Assembly: GCF_030269325.1 (NCBI RefSeq)
Contig: NZ_BSTD01000004.1
Span: 412,558 to 476,557 of the forward strand
Reading direction: 5' to 3'
Source of the DNA: Amycolatopsis sp. NBRC 101858
GTDB lineage: Bacteria; Actinomycetota; Actinomycetes; Mycobacteriales; Pseudonocardiaceae
DNA: 64,000 nucleotides
Part shown: positions 43,125 to 51,626 of the stretch, in pieces
Layout: the number at the start of each line of letters is the position of its first letter
How positions within the stretch are numbered: position 1 is the first letter of the stretch
Made by a program: the position numbers and the translations under genes
The notes under the pieces: generated by a model
Database searches by the model: none
Told to the model about the DNA's origin: nothing
Seen by the model: the letters and a program-made list of their open reading frames with translations, nothing else

Positions 43125-44000
43125 ATGGAGCTCGGTTTCCACCTCCCCATCTTCGACATCGACGGCGGGACCACCGCCATCGCCGGTGAGCTCGCCCGGG
43201 TGGGCAGCGCCGCGGAGGAGGCCGGGGCGACCTGGCTGTCCTTCATGGACCACTACTTCCAGATCGAGCCGACCGGCCTGCCCGCCGAGTCGAACATGCT
43301 GGAGGGCTACACCACCCTCGGCTTCCTCGCCGCGCACACGTCCCGGATCGAGCTCGGCCTGCTCGTCACCGGCGTGACCTACCGGCACCCCGGCCTGCTC
43401 GCGAAGATCGTCACCACCCTCGACGTCCTCTCGGGCGGCCGGGCCGTGCTGGGGGCCGGCGCGGCCTGGTTCGAGCGCGAGCACCGCGGGATGGGCGTGC
43501 CGTTCCCGCCGATCGCCGAGCGGTTCGAGCGGCTGGAGGAGACGCTGCGCATCTGCGGGCAGATGTGGGACCCGGAGAACAACGGCCCGTTCGAGGGCAA
43601 GCACTACCAGCTCGCCGAGACGCTGTGCTCGCCCCAGCCGATCCACCGGCCGAAGGTGCTGATCGGCGGCGGCGGGGAGCGCAAGACGCTGCGGCTCGTC
43701 GCGCAGTACGGCGACGCGTGCAACCTCTTCGCGTCTTCGCCCGAGGACGTCGCGCACAAGCTGGACGTGCTGCGCGGCCACTGCGACGAGGTCGGCCGCG
43801 ACTACGACGAGATCCGCAAGACGGTCCTGGCCAACAACCCGCGCCCGACGCCGGAGACCCGCGACGACTTCGTCCGGGCCATGGCGGACTACGCGAAGCT
43901 CGGCGTGCAGACGGCGATCATCACGCCGACCACGGGCTCGCCGGCCGCGTGGATCGAGGGCATGGCGCCGGCCGTGCCGCAGCTGGCCGAGCTCGGGTAG
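43125..44000 (+). CDS. F420-type LLM-class oxidoreductase (TIGR03560-like)
   Basis: A 291-residue luciferase-superfamily enzyme: MELGFHLPIFDIDGG, ATWLSFMDHYFQI, RIELGLLVTGVTYRHPGLLAK, VLGAGAAWFEREHRGMGVPF and PKVLIGGGGERKTLRLVAQY. The last is typical of the TIGR03560 F420-dependent group. It starts 37 bases downstream of a MerR-type promoter, so it is expected to respond to a drug, metal or oxidative signal. Probably its own transcription unit, followed by a hairpin. Confidence 0.9.
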   Translation: MELGFHLPIFDIDGGTTAIAGELARVGSAAEEAGATWLSFMDHYFQIEPTGLPAESNMLEGYTTLGFLAAHTSRIELGLLVTGVTYRHPGLLAKIVTTLDVLSGGRAVLGAGAAWFEREHRGMGVPFPPIAERFERLEETLRICGQMWDPENNGPFEGKHYQLAETLCSPQPIHRPKVLIGGGGERKTLRLVAQYGDACNLFASSPEDVAHKLDVLRGHCDEVGRDYDEIRKTVLANNPRPTPETRDDFVRAMADYAKLGVQTAIITPTTGSPAAWIEGMAPAVPQLAELG

Positions 44001-44061
44001 GCAAGGCCTCCGGCCCGCGGGTTTACTTCCCGGTTACCTCGGCTCTGGTAGTCAGGGGGCG

Positions 44062-44080
44062 AACCGGCGGGCCGCCGGTT
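44062..44080. terminator. GC-rich hairpin after LLM gene
   Basis: AACCGGCGG-G-CCGCCGGTT, perfect 9-base arms with almost no loop, 62 bases after the stop. It could form a cruciform or terminator. No U-tract. Confidence 0.45.
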
Positions 44081-44203
44081 CCGGGTGTCTCCTGCCCTCT
44101 TCGTCCACAGTGGACTCTCTGAAGTCGTTTTCCCTTTGCGGTGAACCGTTCGCGGCGACGCGCCGTGTGCCGTGGTGAGGTGGCGACCAGAGAGGAGGGG
44201 CTG

Positions 44204-45511
44204 ATGCCCCACGCACGCAGTACCGGACGACACCGCAAACAGGCCACGATCGGGCTGGCGGCGCTGCTGGGAGTCGCGGGGGCGACGGCGACGGCGATCG
44301 CCCTCAGCAGCCCGGCGAGCAACGCGGCGACCGAGAGCTGCGGCGGCCTGGACACGGCGCTGCAGAACAACCTCACGTTCATCGCGGGCCAGCAGGCGGC
44401 CCCGGACGCCCAGTCGGCGGCCCGCATCGCCAACCGCCAGGCGGTGGTCGACCAGATCCAGCAGCGCCGCGCGGCGGCCGGCTGCGGGGGAGAGGTCGCG
44501 GCGAACGCGGTGGCAACCCAGTGCGCGGCGATCGCCGACGCGGCCGGGCAGGACGCGGCCGCGCAGGCCGACGAGAACGGCATGGCCAAGGGCAAGGCCA
44601 AGAACGGCAAGGCCGCCCAGCAGAACGGCAAGGCCGACGGCAACGGCATGGCCCACGGCAACGGCATGGCCGCCGGTGACGGCGCGGCCGCCGAGAACGG
44701 CATGGCCGACGCCAACGGCATGGCCGACCAGCAGGAAGCCGCCGGCCAGGGCAAGGCGGCGAAGCAGAAGGGCAAGGCGGCGGAGAACGGCGCCGCCGAC
44801 GAGAACGCCATGGCCGGCCAGCAGGACGCGGCCGACGCCGCTGCTCAGGACGCGGCGGCGGTCCAGGCTTGCGACGTGGTCCAGCAGTGCGTGGCCCAGG
44901 CAGCGGGCGCCGCCGACGCCAACGGCATGGCCGCCGAGAACGGCATGGCCGAGGACAAGGGTGCGGCCAAGCAGAACGGCATGGCCAAGCAGAACGGTAT
45001 GGCCAACGGCAACGGTATGGCCGACCAGAATGGCATGGCCAACGAGAACGGTATGGCCGACCAGAACGGCGCGGCCGACCAGAACGGCATGGCCAACGAG
45101 AACGGCATGGCCGACCAGAACGGTATGGCCAACGGCAACGGTATGGCCGACCAGAATGGTATGGCCAACGAGAACGGCATGGCCGACCAGCAGGGCATGG
45201 CAGCGCAGGGCGAAGCCGCGGCTCAGAACGCCGTCTCGGCGCAGGACTGCACCGCCATCCTCGACTGCGTCACCCAAGCCACCGCCGACGCCGGCGCGGC
45301 CGCGGACCAGCAGGGCATGGCCGCCGAGCAGAAGGGCGACGGCCAGCAGAAAGCCAAGGGCAAGAACAAGAACGCCGACAACGCGGCCGAGCAGGCAGCG
45401 GCGGCCGCGGTAGCGGAGAAGTGCGTGGCCGCCTCGGCCGACAACGCGACCGCAACCGGCACCGCGAGCGCAACCGACAGCCCCACCGAAACCGCCACCG
45501 AAGGCAAGTGA
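44204..45511 (+). CDS. Secreted low-complexity NGMA-repeat protein with cysteine modules
   Basis: A 435-residue protein. ATG at 44204 with GAGGAGG nearby. Signal peptide (about 14-41, ending SSPASNA). Eighteen NGMA tetrapeptides in six-residue units of the form [E/Q/G]NGMA[D/N/K], in a proximal block (about 125-175) and a dense distal block (about 240-332). Eight Cys (46, 94, 107, 223, 229, 349, 355, 407). Two C-x5-C modules (CDVVQQC and CTAILDC) flank the distal block. The C-terminus is Thr/Ser/Glu-rich. No LPxTG, membrane anchor or known domain. Probably a secreted or wall-associated fibrous or matrix protein; function unknown. Confidence 0.75.
   Translation: MPHARSTGRHRKQATIGLAALLGVAGATATAIALSSPASNAATESCGGLDTALQNNLTFIAGQQAAPDAQSAARIANRQAVVDQIQQRRAAAGCGGEVAANAVATQCAAIADAAGQDAAAQADENGMAKGKAKNGKAAQQNGKADGNGMAHGNGMAAGDGAAAENGMADANGMADQQEAAGQGKAAKQKGKAAENGAADENAMAGQQDAADAAAQDAAAVQACDVVQQCVAQAAGAADANGMAAENGMAEDKGAAKQNGMAKQNGMANGNGMADQNGMANENGMADQNGAADQNGMANENGMADQNGMANGNGMADQNGMANENGMADQQGMAAQGEAAAQNAVSAQDCTAILDCVTQATADAGAAADQQGMAAEQKGDGQQKAKGKNKNADNAAEQAAAAAVAEKCVAASADNATATGTASATDSPTETATEGK
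44576..45200 (+). repeat. In-frame 18-bp coding repeats (NGMA units)
   Basis: Units of about AACGG[C/T]ATGGCC-NNN-NAG repeat every 18 bases, densest from 44985 to 45200. The third position of the Gly codon alternates between C and T in a patchy way, suggesting recent unit duplication plus drift. The array keeps frame throughout. Confidence 0.85.
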
Positions 45512-45516
45512 GACCA

Positions 45517-45555
45517 GGAGGGTGTGCACCGGCGGCGGGCCAGTGCACACCCTCC
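45517..45555 (+). terminator. Strong terminator after NGMA-repeat gene
   Basis: GGAGGGTGTGCAC / GTGCACACCCTCC: perfect 13-bp stem with a 13-base loop, five bases after the stop. The remainder of the 314-base gap (45556-45825) shows nothing I can assign apart from the next gene's ribosome site. Confidence 0.85.
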
Positions 45556-45825
45556 GACAACACGAACCACCAGCACGAAACCGGGGGCGCGGATCACCAC
45601 CCTGACCGGCCGCGGCACTCGAAGCGATCCGCACGGAACACGCCCGGCACCTGCAGCTCTTCACCGACCCGGCCGAACCGAACCCGCAAGACCGGCCGAG
45701 CTGCCCGCCGGCTTCCCTGACCCGATCCGGTGACCGGCGGGAACTCCGGCCCGCCGGTGCTCGTTGATCCGGGGGAGCGCAGTAACCTGGAGTGCCCAAC
45801 CGACCGACGACAGCACGAGGCTTCA

Positions 45826-46473
45826 GTGACCACCGATCCGGCGGCCGAGGACCTGCGGGAGGCGGCCGACGAGCTCGCCGTCGCCGGGCAGCTCCCGCGA
45901 TTCCTGCTGATGTACAAGTTCGCCATCGAAGAGCTGATGACGAAACTGCGGATCCTCAGCGAGGAGTTCGACTTCGTCCACCAGCACGACCCGATCGAGC
46001 ACATCACGAGCCGGGTGAAGCGGCCGGAGGCGATCAAGGAGAAGGTCCACCGCCGCGGCCTCGGTGACGACTGGATCGCCGCCGCCCACGTGCTCGACGA
46101 CATCGCCGGCATCCGCGTCGTCTGCCCGTTCGTCTCCGACGTCCACCAGGTCGCGCGCATGCTCACCGCCCAGGACGACGTCGAGCTGCTGCGCACCAAG
46201 GACTACATCGCGAAGCCGAAGGCGAACGGCTACCGCAGCCTGCACCTGATCGTGCGGATCCCGGTGTTCCTGTCCGACCGGGTCGAGAAGGTCAAGGTCG
46301 AGGTGCAGCTGCGCACCATCGCGATGGACTTCTGGGCCGCGGTCGAGCACAAGCTGTCCTACAAGTACGCCGACAGCGTCCCGGACGACTTCGCCGGCGA
46401 GCTGGCCGCCGCGGCCCGGACGGCCGCGGACCTCGACGCCCGCATGGCCGCCCTGCACGAACGCATCCGCTGA
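45826..46473 (+). CDS. Small alarmone synthetase ((p)ppGpp synthetase, RelA/SpoT domain)
   Basis: A 215-residue single-domain GTP pyrophosphokinase: SRVKRPEAIKEKVHRRG, DDIAGIRVVCPFVSDV, KPKANGYRSLHLIVRIPV and KVEVQLRTIAMDFWAAVEHKLSYK are the RelA_SpoT catalytic segments. There is no HD hydrolase, TGS or ACT domain, so it makes but does not degrade (p)ppGpp. GTG start with GAGG five bases upstream, preferred over an upstream in-frame ATG. Stands alone. Confidence 0.9.
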   Translation: MTTDPAAEDLREAADELAVAGQLPRFLLMYKFAIEELMTKLRILSEEFDFVHQHDPIEHITSRVKRPEAIKEKVHRRGLGDDWIAAAHVLDDIAGIRVVCPFVSDVHQVARMLTAQDDVELLRTKDYIAKPKANGYRSLHLIVRIPVFLSDRVEKVKVEVQLRTIAMDFWAAVEHKLSYKYADSVPDDFAGELAAAARTAADLDARMAALHERIR

Positions 46474-46474
46474 G

Positions 46475-47116
46475 TCACGGCGCCAGCGCGTCCAGCAGGA
46501 TGCCCAGCCCGAACTCGAACTCCGCTTCGTGGTCGCACACCGCGAGGTACGGCGCCGCCGCGGCGACGGCGGGCAGCCCGGACGCCGAGAGATCGGCGAG
46601 CCGAGCCCGGTCGCCGGTACCGCTGAACGTCGGCGCCGCGTCGACCTCCCGCATCAGCGTCCCGATCAGGAACGCCAGGACCGCGCGCAGCCCGTGCACC
46701 GCGCGGTCCGGCGGGTAACCGGCCGCGAGCAGGGGACCGAGGACGGCCTCCACCGGGGCGAGCGCCGTCATCGACGCGAGCCGGCGGGTCAGCACGAGCG
46801 GCGCCGCACGCGGGTGGCCGAGCATCGCGGCCCGGAACCCGTGCGCCAGCGCGGACATCGTCTCCCGCAGGCCCGTTCCCGCCACGGGCGCCGGGATCGC
46901 GGCCAGCAGGACCTCGGCGACGCCGTCGAGCAGGGCGTCCTTGCCGTCGACGTGGTTGTACAGGCTCATCGGGTCGACGCCGAGCCGGCGCGCGAGCTTC
47001 CGCATGCTCACCGCGGCCAAGCCTTCTTCGTCGACGAGCGCGAGCGCCTCCTCGAGGATCCGCGCGCGCGACAACACGTCCGCGTCCTTGGGCGGACGGC
47101 CCCGCCGGGTCGTCAC
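46475..47116 (-). CDS. TetR-family repressor (TetR_C_1 type) coupled to P450
   Basis: A 213-residue regulator with N-terminal GRPPKD arm and HTH VSMRKLARRLGVDPMSLYNHV, like TetR(D)-class repressors. The GTG start overlaps the P450 stop (GTGA), so regulator and enzyme form one operon. A double CTACANTGTAG operator upstream of the P450 is its likely site, giving feedback on its own operon and the divergent gene. Confidence 0.85.
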   Translation of the reverse strand: MTTRRGRPPKDADVLSRARILEEALALVDEEGLAAVSMRKLARRLGVDPMSLYNHVDGKDALLDGVAEVLLAAIPAPVAGTGLRETMSALAHGFRAAMLGHPRAAPLVLTRRLASMTALAPVEAVLGPLLAAGYPPDRAVHGLRAVLAFLIGTLMREVDAAPTFSGTGDRARLADLSASGLPAVAAAAPYLAVCDHEAEFEFGLGILLDALAP

Positions 47117-48423
47117 GACGAGAGCACCGCGGGCAGGCTTTCGTAGCCGCGCAGGATCCGCGTCTCCCGCCGGCGGCCGCCGGGCAGCACGCGCAGGCCG
47201 GGGAACCGGTCGAAGATCGTCCGCAGCCCGATCTCGCCCTCCATGCGCGCCAGCGAAGCGCCCAGGCAGTGGTGGCGCCCGGCGCCGAACGCCACGTGGT
47301 CGCGCGCGCCGTCCCGCGTGACGTCGAAGGTGCCCGGGTCGGTGAACACCCCGGGGTCGCGGTTCGCGCCGGCCAGCACCGTGGTCACCAGTGCCCCGCG
47401 CGGCAGGGGCACCCCGGCGACCTCGGTGGCGCGCGTCGCGAGCCGGCCGGTCAGCAGCACCGGCGGGTCGTACCGCAGGACCTCCTCGACGGCGTTGCCC
47501 CACAGCTCCGGCCGCTCGCGCAGCACGGCGAGCTGCTCCGGGTCGGCCGCGAGCAGGGCGATCCCGCTGCCGAGCAGGTTGACGGTCGTCTCGAAGCCGG
47601 CCGCGAGCACCAGGCCAGCCGTGGACTTCAGCTCCGTCTCGGTGAGGCCGACGCCGTCGTCGCGGGCCGCGACGAGCTTGCTGAACAGGTCTTTTCCGGG
47701 GTGCCTGCGCAGGTGGTCGAGGTGCTCGCCGAGCCAGGTGTCGAACTCGCCCAGCGCGGTCTCGACGTCGCGGAACGTGCGCCAGCCCAGGCCCAGGTCG
47801 AGGCTGGGCGCGGCCGCCGCACCCAGTGACAGCACCTTGCCCAGGTCGGACGGCGGCACGCCGAGGATCTCGCTGATGACCGTCACCGGCAGCAGGCCGC
47901 AGTAGGACTCGACGAGGTCGAGCGGCCGGCCGGGGTCGAGCCCGTCGAGCAGGCCGTCGGCGATCTCCTGGACGCGCCCGCGCAACTGCTCGACCGCGCG
48001 CACGGTGAAGACGCCGGTGACCAGCTTGCGGTAGCGCGTGTGCTCGGGCGGGTTGACGGCGAGCAGCGACGGCGGCCGCACCGGGTGCAGGTGCTCGCCG
48101 GCCGACCATTCGACCAGCCTGCCGAGCGGCGAGCCGTCGGAGCCGATGACGCCGACGCGGAAGTCGTCGCTGGAGAGGACCTCCCGGACCGCGGCATGCG
48201 TGGTGGTCATCCAGCCGAAGCGGGTGCGCGCGAGCGGGCCGGCCGCGCGGATCTCCTCGAACAGCCCGGTGAGGTCGTGCCCCTCGGCCGCGGCGACGAC
48301 CATCCGGCCCTGGAGGTCGCCCTTCCGGGCTTCGCGGCGCAGCACCGTCCGGGGGAGCGCGTGGCCGAGGCTCCACCGGATGGCGGGCTTCGCCCGGGCC
48401 AGAGCTGCGTCGAGCACCGTCAC
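47113..48423 (-). CDS. Cytochrome P450
   Basis: A 436-residue soluble bacterial P450. I-helix LVLAAGFETTVNLL (oxygen-binding AGxET), ExxR in EEVLRYDPP, PEHTRYRKLV in the C-helix region, and heme loop FGAGRHHCLG with Cys at about 386. GTG start with GGAAGGGG upstream. Operon with TetR; divergent from a SnoaL-like gene. No ferredoxin or reductase gene nearby. Substrate unknown. Confidence 0.9.
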   Translation of the reverse strand: MTVLDAALARAKPAIRWSLGHALPRTVLRREARKGDLQGRMVVAAAEGHDLTGLFEEIRAAGPLARTRFGWMTTTHAAVREVLSSDDFRVGVIGSDGSPLGRLVEWSAGEHLHPVRPPSLLAVNPPEHTRYRKLVTGVFTVRAVEQLRGRVQEIADGLLDGLDPGRPLDLVESYCGLLPVTVISEILGVPPSDLGKVLSLGAAAAPSLDLGLGWRTFRDVETALGEFDTWLGEHLDHLRRHPGKDLFSKLVAARDDGVGLTETELKSTAGLVLAAGFETTVNLLGSGIALLAADPEQLAVLRERPELWGNAVEEVLRYDPPVLLTGRLATRATEVAGVPLPRGALVTTVLAGANRDPGVFTDPGTFDVTRDGARDHVAFGAGRHHCLGASLARMEGEIGLRTIFDRFPGLRVLPGGRRRETRILRGYESLPAVLSS

Positions 48424-48446
48424 GACGTCCCCTTCCTTCAGCGTGC

Positions 48447-48483
48447 CTACAGTGTAGGTTATCGTCGATTACCTACACTGTAG
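48447..48483. promoter_or_regulatory. Double TetR operator between P450 operon and SnoaL-like gene
   Basis: CTACAGTGTAG (48447-48457) and CTACACTGTAG (48473-48483) are each palindromes. Together they form a 37-bp dyad with 13-bp perfect outer arms centred at 48465. The arrangement would let one repressor control both directions. Confidence 0.85.
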
Positions 48484-48498
48484 ATCGAAGGAGCGTCG

Positions 48499-49059
48499 AT
48501 GACCGAGTTCGACATCCCCGCACCCGAAGTCCTCGCGGCCCGGCAGAAGCTGGTGCTCGACCACTTCCGCGACGAGGTCGCCCAGGACTGGGACGCCACG
48601 CTCTCGACGTTCCCGCACCCGCACTACGAAGTGATCGCGACGATGACGGTCCACGACGGCGACGGCGCCGTCCGCGGCTACTACCACGACACCCGCACCG
48701 CGTTCCCCGACCAGCACCACGAGCTGATCGCGCTGCGGCACAGCGCCGACGCCGTCGTCGTCGAGTTCTGGCTGCTGGGCACGCACCTCGGCCCGTTCGG
48801 CGCGATCCCGGCGACCGGGTCCCGCTTCCGCGTCCGCATGACGGCCTACTTCGTGTTCGACGCCGAGGAAAAGCTGGTGTGCGAGCGCATCTACTTCGAC
48901 ACGCTCTCGATGCTCAAGCAGCTGATCGGCGGGGTGGACAAGAAGAACCCGAAGAACTGGCCGCTGCTGCTCCGGGTGGCACGGGGCTTCCTGGCGATGT
49001 CGGGGGCGAAGCCGGACCCTCGGCTGACGGAGACGACGGAACCGGTGCTGCAGGCCTGA
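48499..49059 (+). CDS. SnoaL/NTF2-like protein
   Basis: A 186-residue alpha+beta barrel protein: HPHYEVIATMTVHDGDGAVRG, AVVVEFWLLGTHLG, RVRMTAYFVFDAEEKLVCERIYFD, patterns of the SnoaL-like/ester cyclase group. ATG with GGAG upstream, 15 bases past the double operator. It probably handles the same compound as the divergent P450. Its 3' 146 bases are overlapped by a convergent exporter gene. Confidence 0.75.
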   Translation: MTEFDIPAPEVLAARQKLVLDHFRDEVAQDWDATLSTFPHPHYEVIATMTVHDGDGAVRGYYHDTRTAFPDQHHELIALRHSADAVVVEFWLLGTHLGPFGAIPATGSRFRVRMTAYFVFDAEEKLVCERIYFDTLSMLKQLIGGVDKKNPKNWPLLLRVARGFLAMSGAKPDPRLTETTEPVLQA

Positions 49060-49882
49060 CCACCACGACGACGTTGACCGCGACGATCACGCCGATCGCC
49101 GCCCACGAGAGCGCGTCGAGGCGCTGGCCGAGGACCACCCGGCCGACCAGTGCCGCCAGGACCGGGTTCACGCTCATCACCGTGCCGAACACCGATGCGG
49201 GGACCTGGCGCAGCGTCAGCAGGTCGGCCAGCATCGGCACGGCCGACGACAGGACGCCGGCGGTCACCGCGGCGAGGACGGCGCCGAGGCCCGGCCGGTG
49301 CGCGATCATCGCCCAGACACCGACCGGCACGTACGCCAGCCCGGACGCGCCCGCGGCCGCCGCCGAGCCCGCGACGCCGGGGATGCGCGCCCCCACCGCG
49401 CGGTTGAGCAGGATGTAGGCCGCCCAGCACGCGGCCGCGAGCAGCGCCAGGCCGATGCCCAGGTAGTCGGTGCTCGGCCTCGGCCGGACCAGGACGACGA
49501 CCGCCGCCGCCGCGACCAGCGCACCCAGCAGGTCACCCCGCCGTCGTGACCCGGCGAGGGCGACGGCCAGCGGGCCGAGGAACTCGAGCGTGACGGCCAA
49601 GCCGAGGCCGATGCGGTCGACCGCGCTGTAGAGCGAGAGGTTCATCGTCCCGAAGACCAGCGCCAGGGCCAGGACGGGCCGCCACTGGGCGGCGGTGAAC
49701 GCGCGCAGCCGCGGCCGGGCGGTCGCGAGCAGCACCGCGGCCGCCACCCACTGGCGGACGGCCACCACGCCGGCCGGCCCGAGCTGCGGGAAGGCCAGGG
49801 CCGCGACCGACGCCCCGACCTGGTTGGACAGTCCGCTGCCCAGCATCAGCGCGGCCCCGCGCCGGCGTCCTTCGCTTGTCAT
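48914..49882 (-). CDS. EamA-family (DMT) exporter with overlong C-terminus
   Basis: A 322-residue protein with ten helices in two EamA halves (LYSAVDRIGLGLAVTLEFLGPL in the first; VPMLADLLTLRQVPASVFGTVMS and LVGRVVLGQRLDALSWAAIGVI in the second). The family normally ends soon after the last helix (VNVVVVVRP). Here the frame continues about 45 residues as a Ser/Pro-rich tail antisense to the SnoaL-like gene. ATG at 49882 preferred over 49930. Divergent to a LysR gene. Confidence 0.8.
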   Translation of the reverse strand: MTSEGRRRGAALMLGSGLSNQVGASVAALAFPQLGPAGVVAVRQWVAAAVLLATARPRLRAFTAAQWRPVLALALVFGTMNLSLYSAVDRIGLGLAVTLEFLGPLAVALAGSRRRGDLLGALVAAAAVVVLVRPRPSTDYLGIGLALLAAACWAAYILLNRAVGARIPGVAGSAAAAGASGLAYVPVGVWAMIAHRPGLGAVLAAVTAGVLSSAVPMLADLLTLRQVPASVFGTVMSVNPVLAALVGRVVLGQRLDALSWAAIGVIVAVNVVVVVRPAAPVPSSPSAEGPASPPTSPGSPVPPGAAAASSSGSSCPPRRSAA

Positions 49883-49950
49883 GCCCCGACTATCAGCGCC
49901 GGTGCCGCATACGCAAAATGCATCCGACACGGCAGCTATACGCTGGGCGC

Positions 49951-50808
49951 ATGGATGCCTCGCTGGAGCTGCGTCACTTGCGGCACCTCGTCGCGGTCGT
50001 GGACACCGGGAGCTTCACCGACGCCGCGCTCGAACTCGGCGTCTCGCAGGCGACGGTGTCGCGGACGCTGCTCGCGCTGGAGCGGATCCTCGGCGTCCGG
50101 CTGCTGCACCGCACCAGCCGGACCGTCGAGCCCACCACGGCCGGCGTCACCGTCCTCGCCCGGGCACGGGTCCTGCTGGCCGACGCGGAAACGCTGGTGC
50201 ACGAGGTCACGACCGGCCACACCCGGCTCCGGCTCGGGCACGCGTGGTCGGCGGTGGGCCGCCACACCGCGGAGTTCCAACGGCGCTGGCAGGACCGCTA
50301 CGCGGACGTCGAACTGCAGCTGGTGCGGACCAACACGGCGACCGGCGGCCTGGCCGAGGGGCGCTGCGACCTGGCCGTCGTCCGCACGGCCGTCGACACG
50401 CGCCGGTACTCCCACGTGCTCATCGGGCACGAACGCCGGGTCGTCGCCCTCGCGTCCGACGACCCGTGGGCGCGGCGCCGCGTGATCGGGTTCGCCGAGC
50501 TCGGCGACCGCACGCTCGTCGTCGACCGGCGCACCGGCACCACGACCCTGGACCTGTGGCCCGAAGGCGCCCGGCCCGCGGTGGAGTACACGCACGACAT
50601 CGACGACTGGCTGGCGGCGATCGCGACCGGGCGCTGCGTCGGCGTCACGCCCGAGGCGACCGCGGCGCAGTACCGGCGCGACGGCATCCGCTACCGGCCG
50701 CTGCGCGCCGCGGACCGCGTCCCGGTCCGGCTGATCTGGCGCCACCACGACGCGCACCCGGCGACGCACCTGGCCGCCGCCCTCCTGACGGAGCTCTACC
50801 GCTCCTGA
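49951..50808 (+). CDS. LysR-family transcriptional regulator
   Basis: A 285-residue LysR protein (LRHLVAVVDTGSFTDAALELG HTH start). TACGCT six bases before the ATG predicts a leaderless transcript. GCAT-N7-ATGC at 49907-49921 between it and the divergent EamA gene is a plausible binding box. It overlaps the convergent DUF998 gene by 13 bases. Confidence 0.88.
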   Translation: MDASLELRHLRHLVAVVDTGSFTDAALELGVSQATVSRTLLALERILGVRLLHRTSRTVEPTTAGVTVLARARVLLADAETLVHEVTTGHTRLRLGHAWSAVGRHTAEFQRRWQDRYADVELQLVRTNTATGGLAEGRCDLAVVRTAVDTRRYSHVLIGHERRVVALASDDPWARRRVIGFAELGDRTLVVDRRTGTTTLDLWPEGARPAVEYTHDIDDWLAAIATGRCVGVTPEATAAQYRRDGIRYRPLRAADRVPVRLIWRHHDAHPATHLAAALLTELYRS

Positions 50809-51446
50809 GCACGCGCTGGAGCGAGCAAGACGCCCAACGCGACCAGCTCCGTCAGCGCCATCCCGCGTTCGACGAGGCCGAGCGGGATGAGCGTCCACCA
50901 GCGGCCGCCGTCCACCGCGGCCACCACCACGGCGCCGAGGATCACCGCGAACCAGCCCAGTGACGCGATCGCCAGGACGCGGGCCAGCCACCGGCGGCCG
51001 GGGGAGCCCGGGAACGCCGTGCGCGCCGCGACCAGCACCGTCAGCGGGAGCGCCACGAAGGCCACGACGCTGGCGATCCGGTGCAGCGTGCCGCCGAAGT
51101 CGGAGCGCGAGACCGTGGCCCAGTCCGGCTTCGGGAAGGCCACGATGACCAGCAAGCCGACCGTCCACAATGTACCCAGGACGGCCGCGGGCACGGGCAG
51201 CCGGCGCTGGCTGTGCAGCACGGCGAGCCCGGCCGCCGAGCCCAGCGCCACCAGGATCACCGCGAGGTCGAACACCCATTTGTGGTCCGACAGCCCGTAT
51301 TCGCTGATCGTGCGGCGGGTCGCGCTGATCTCGTCGGTCGGCGGGATGACCTGGAGCAGCAGCACCAGCGCGGCACCGAGCACGAGGGCGGCGATTCCGC
51401 TCAGCGAGACCGCGAGCGACGTCCGTCGCGCAGGGACCGTGACCAT
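50796..51446 (-). CDS. DUF998-type membrane protein
   Basis: A 216-residue protein with six predicted helices. RRTISEYGLSDHKWVFDLAV after the first helix and DFGGTLHRIASVVAF in the middle are the typical DUF998 loop motifs. Function of the family is unknown. The start follows the family pattern; no clear ribosome site was judged. Confidence 0.75.
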   Translation of the reverse strand: MVTVPARRTSLAVSLSGIAALVLGAALVLLLQVIPPTDEISATRRTISEYGLSDHKWVFDLAVILVALGSAAGLAVLHSQRRLPVPAAVLGTLWTVGLLVIVAFPKPDWATVSRSDFGGTLHRIASVVAFVALPLTVLVAARTAFPGSPGRRWLARVLAIASLGWFAVILGAVVVAAVDGGRWWTLIPLGLVERGMALTELVALGVLLAPARAQER

Positions 51447-51626
51447 GAACCGACAGTAGCCGACCGGTGGTTGAACTCCCGGTGAAATGTCCTTTCGGGC
51501 GAACCTTGGTGTGAAAACAGGGTCAAGGCTGTACGACTTACGGCGGTTACCGTAGCCGGTTTTCGTCCATTACGGTCACTCGCTACCGGTACGTCCGTGC
51601 TGTGCCGGTCTCGTCGAGGAGGTCCT

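Noticed and set aside
44576..45200. CRISPR-like or minisatellite reading of the NGMA array
   Set aside because: There are no spacers of constant length; the 18-bp units keep one reading frame inside a signal-peptide-bearing protein.
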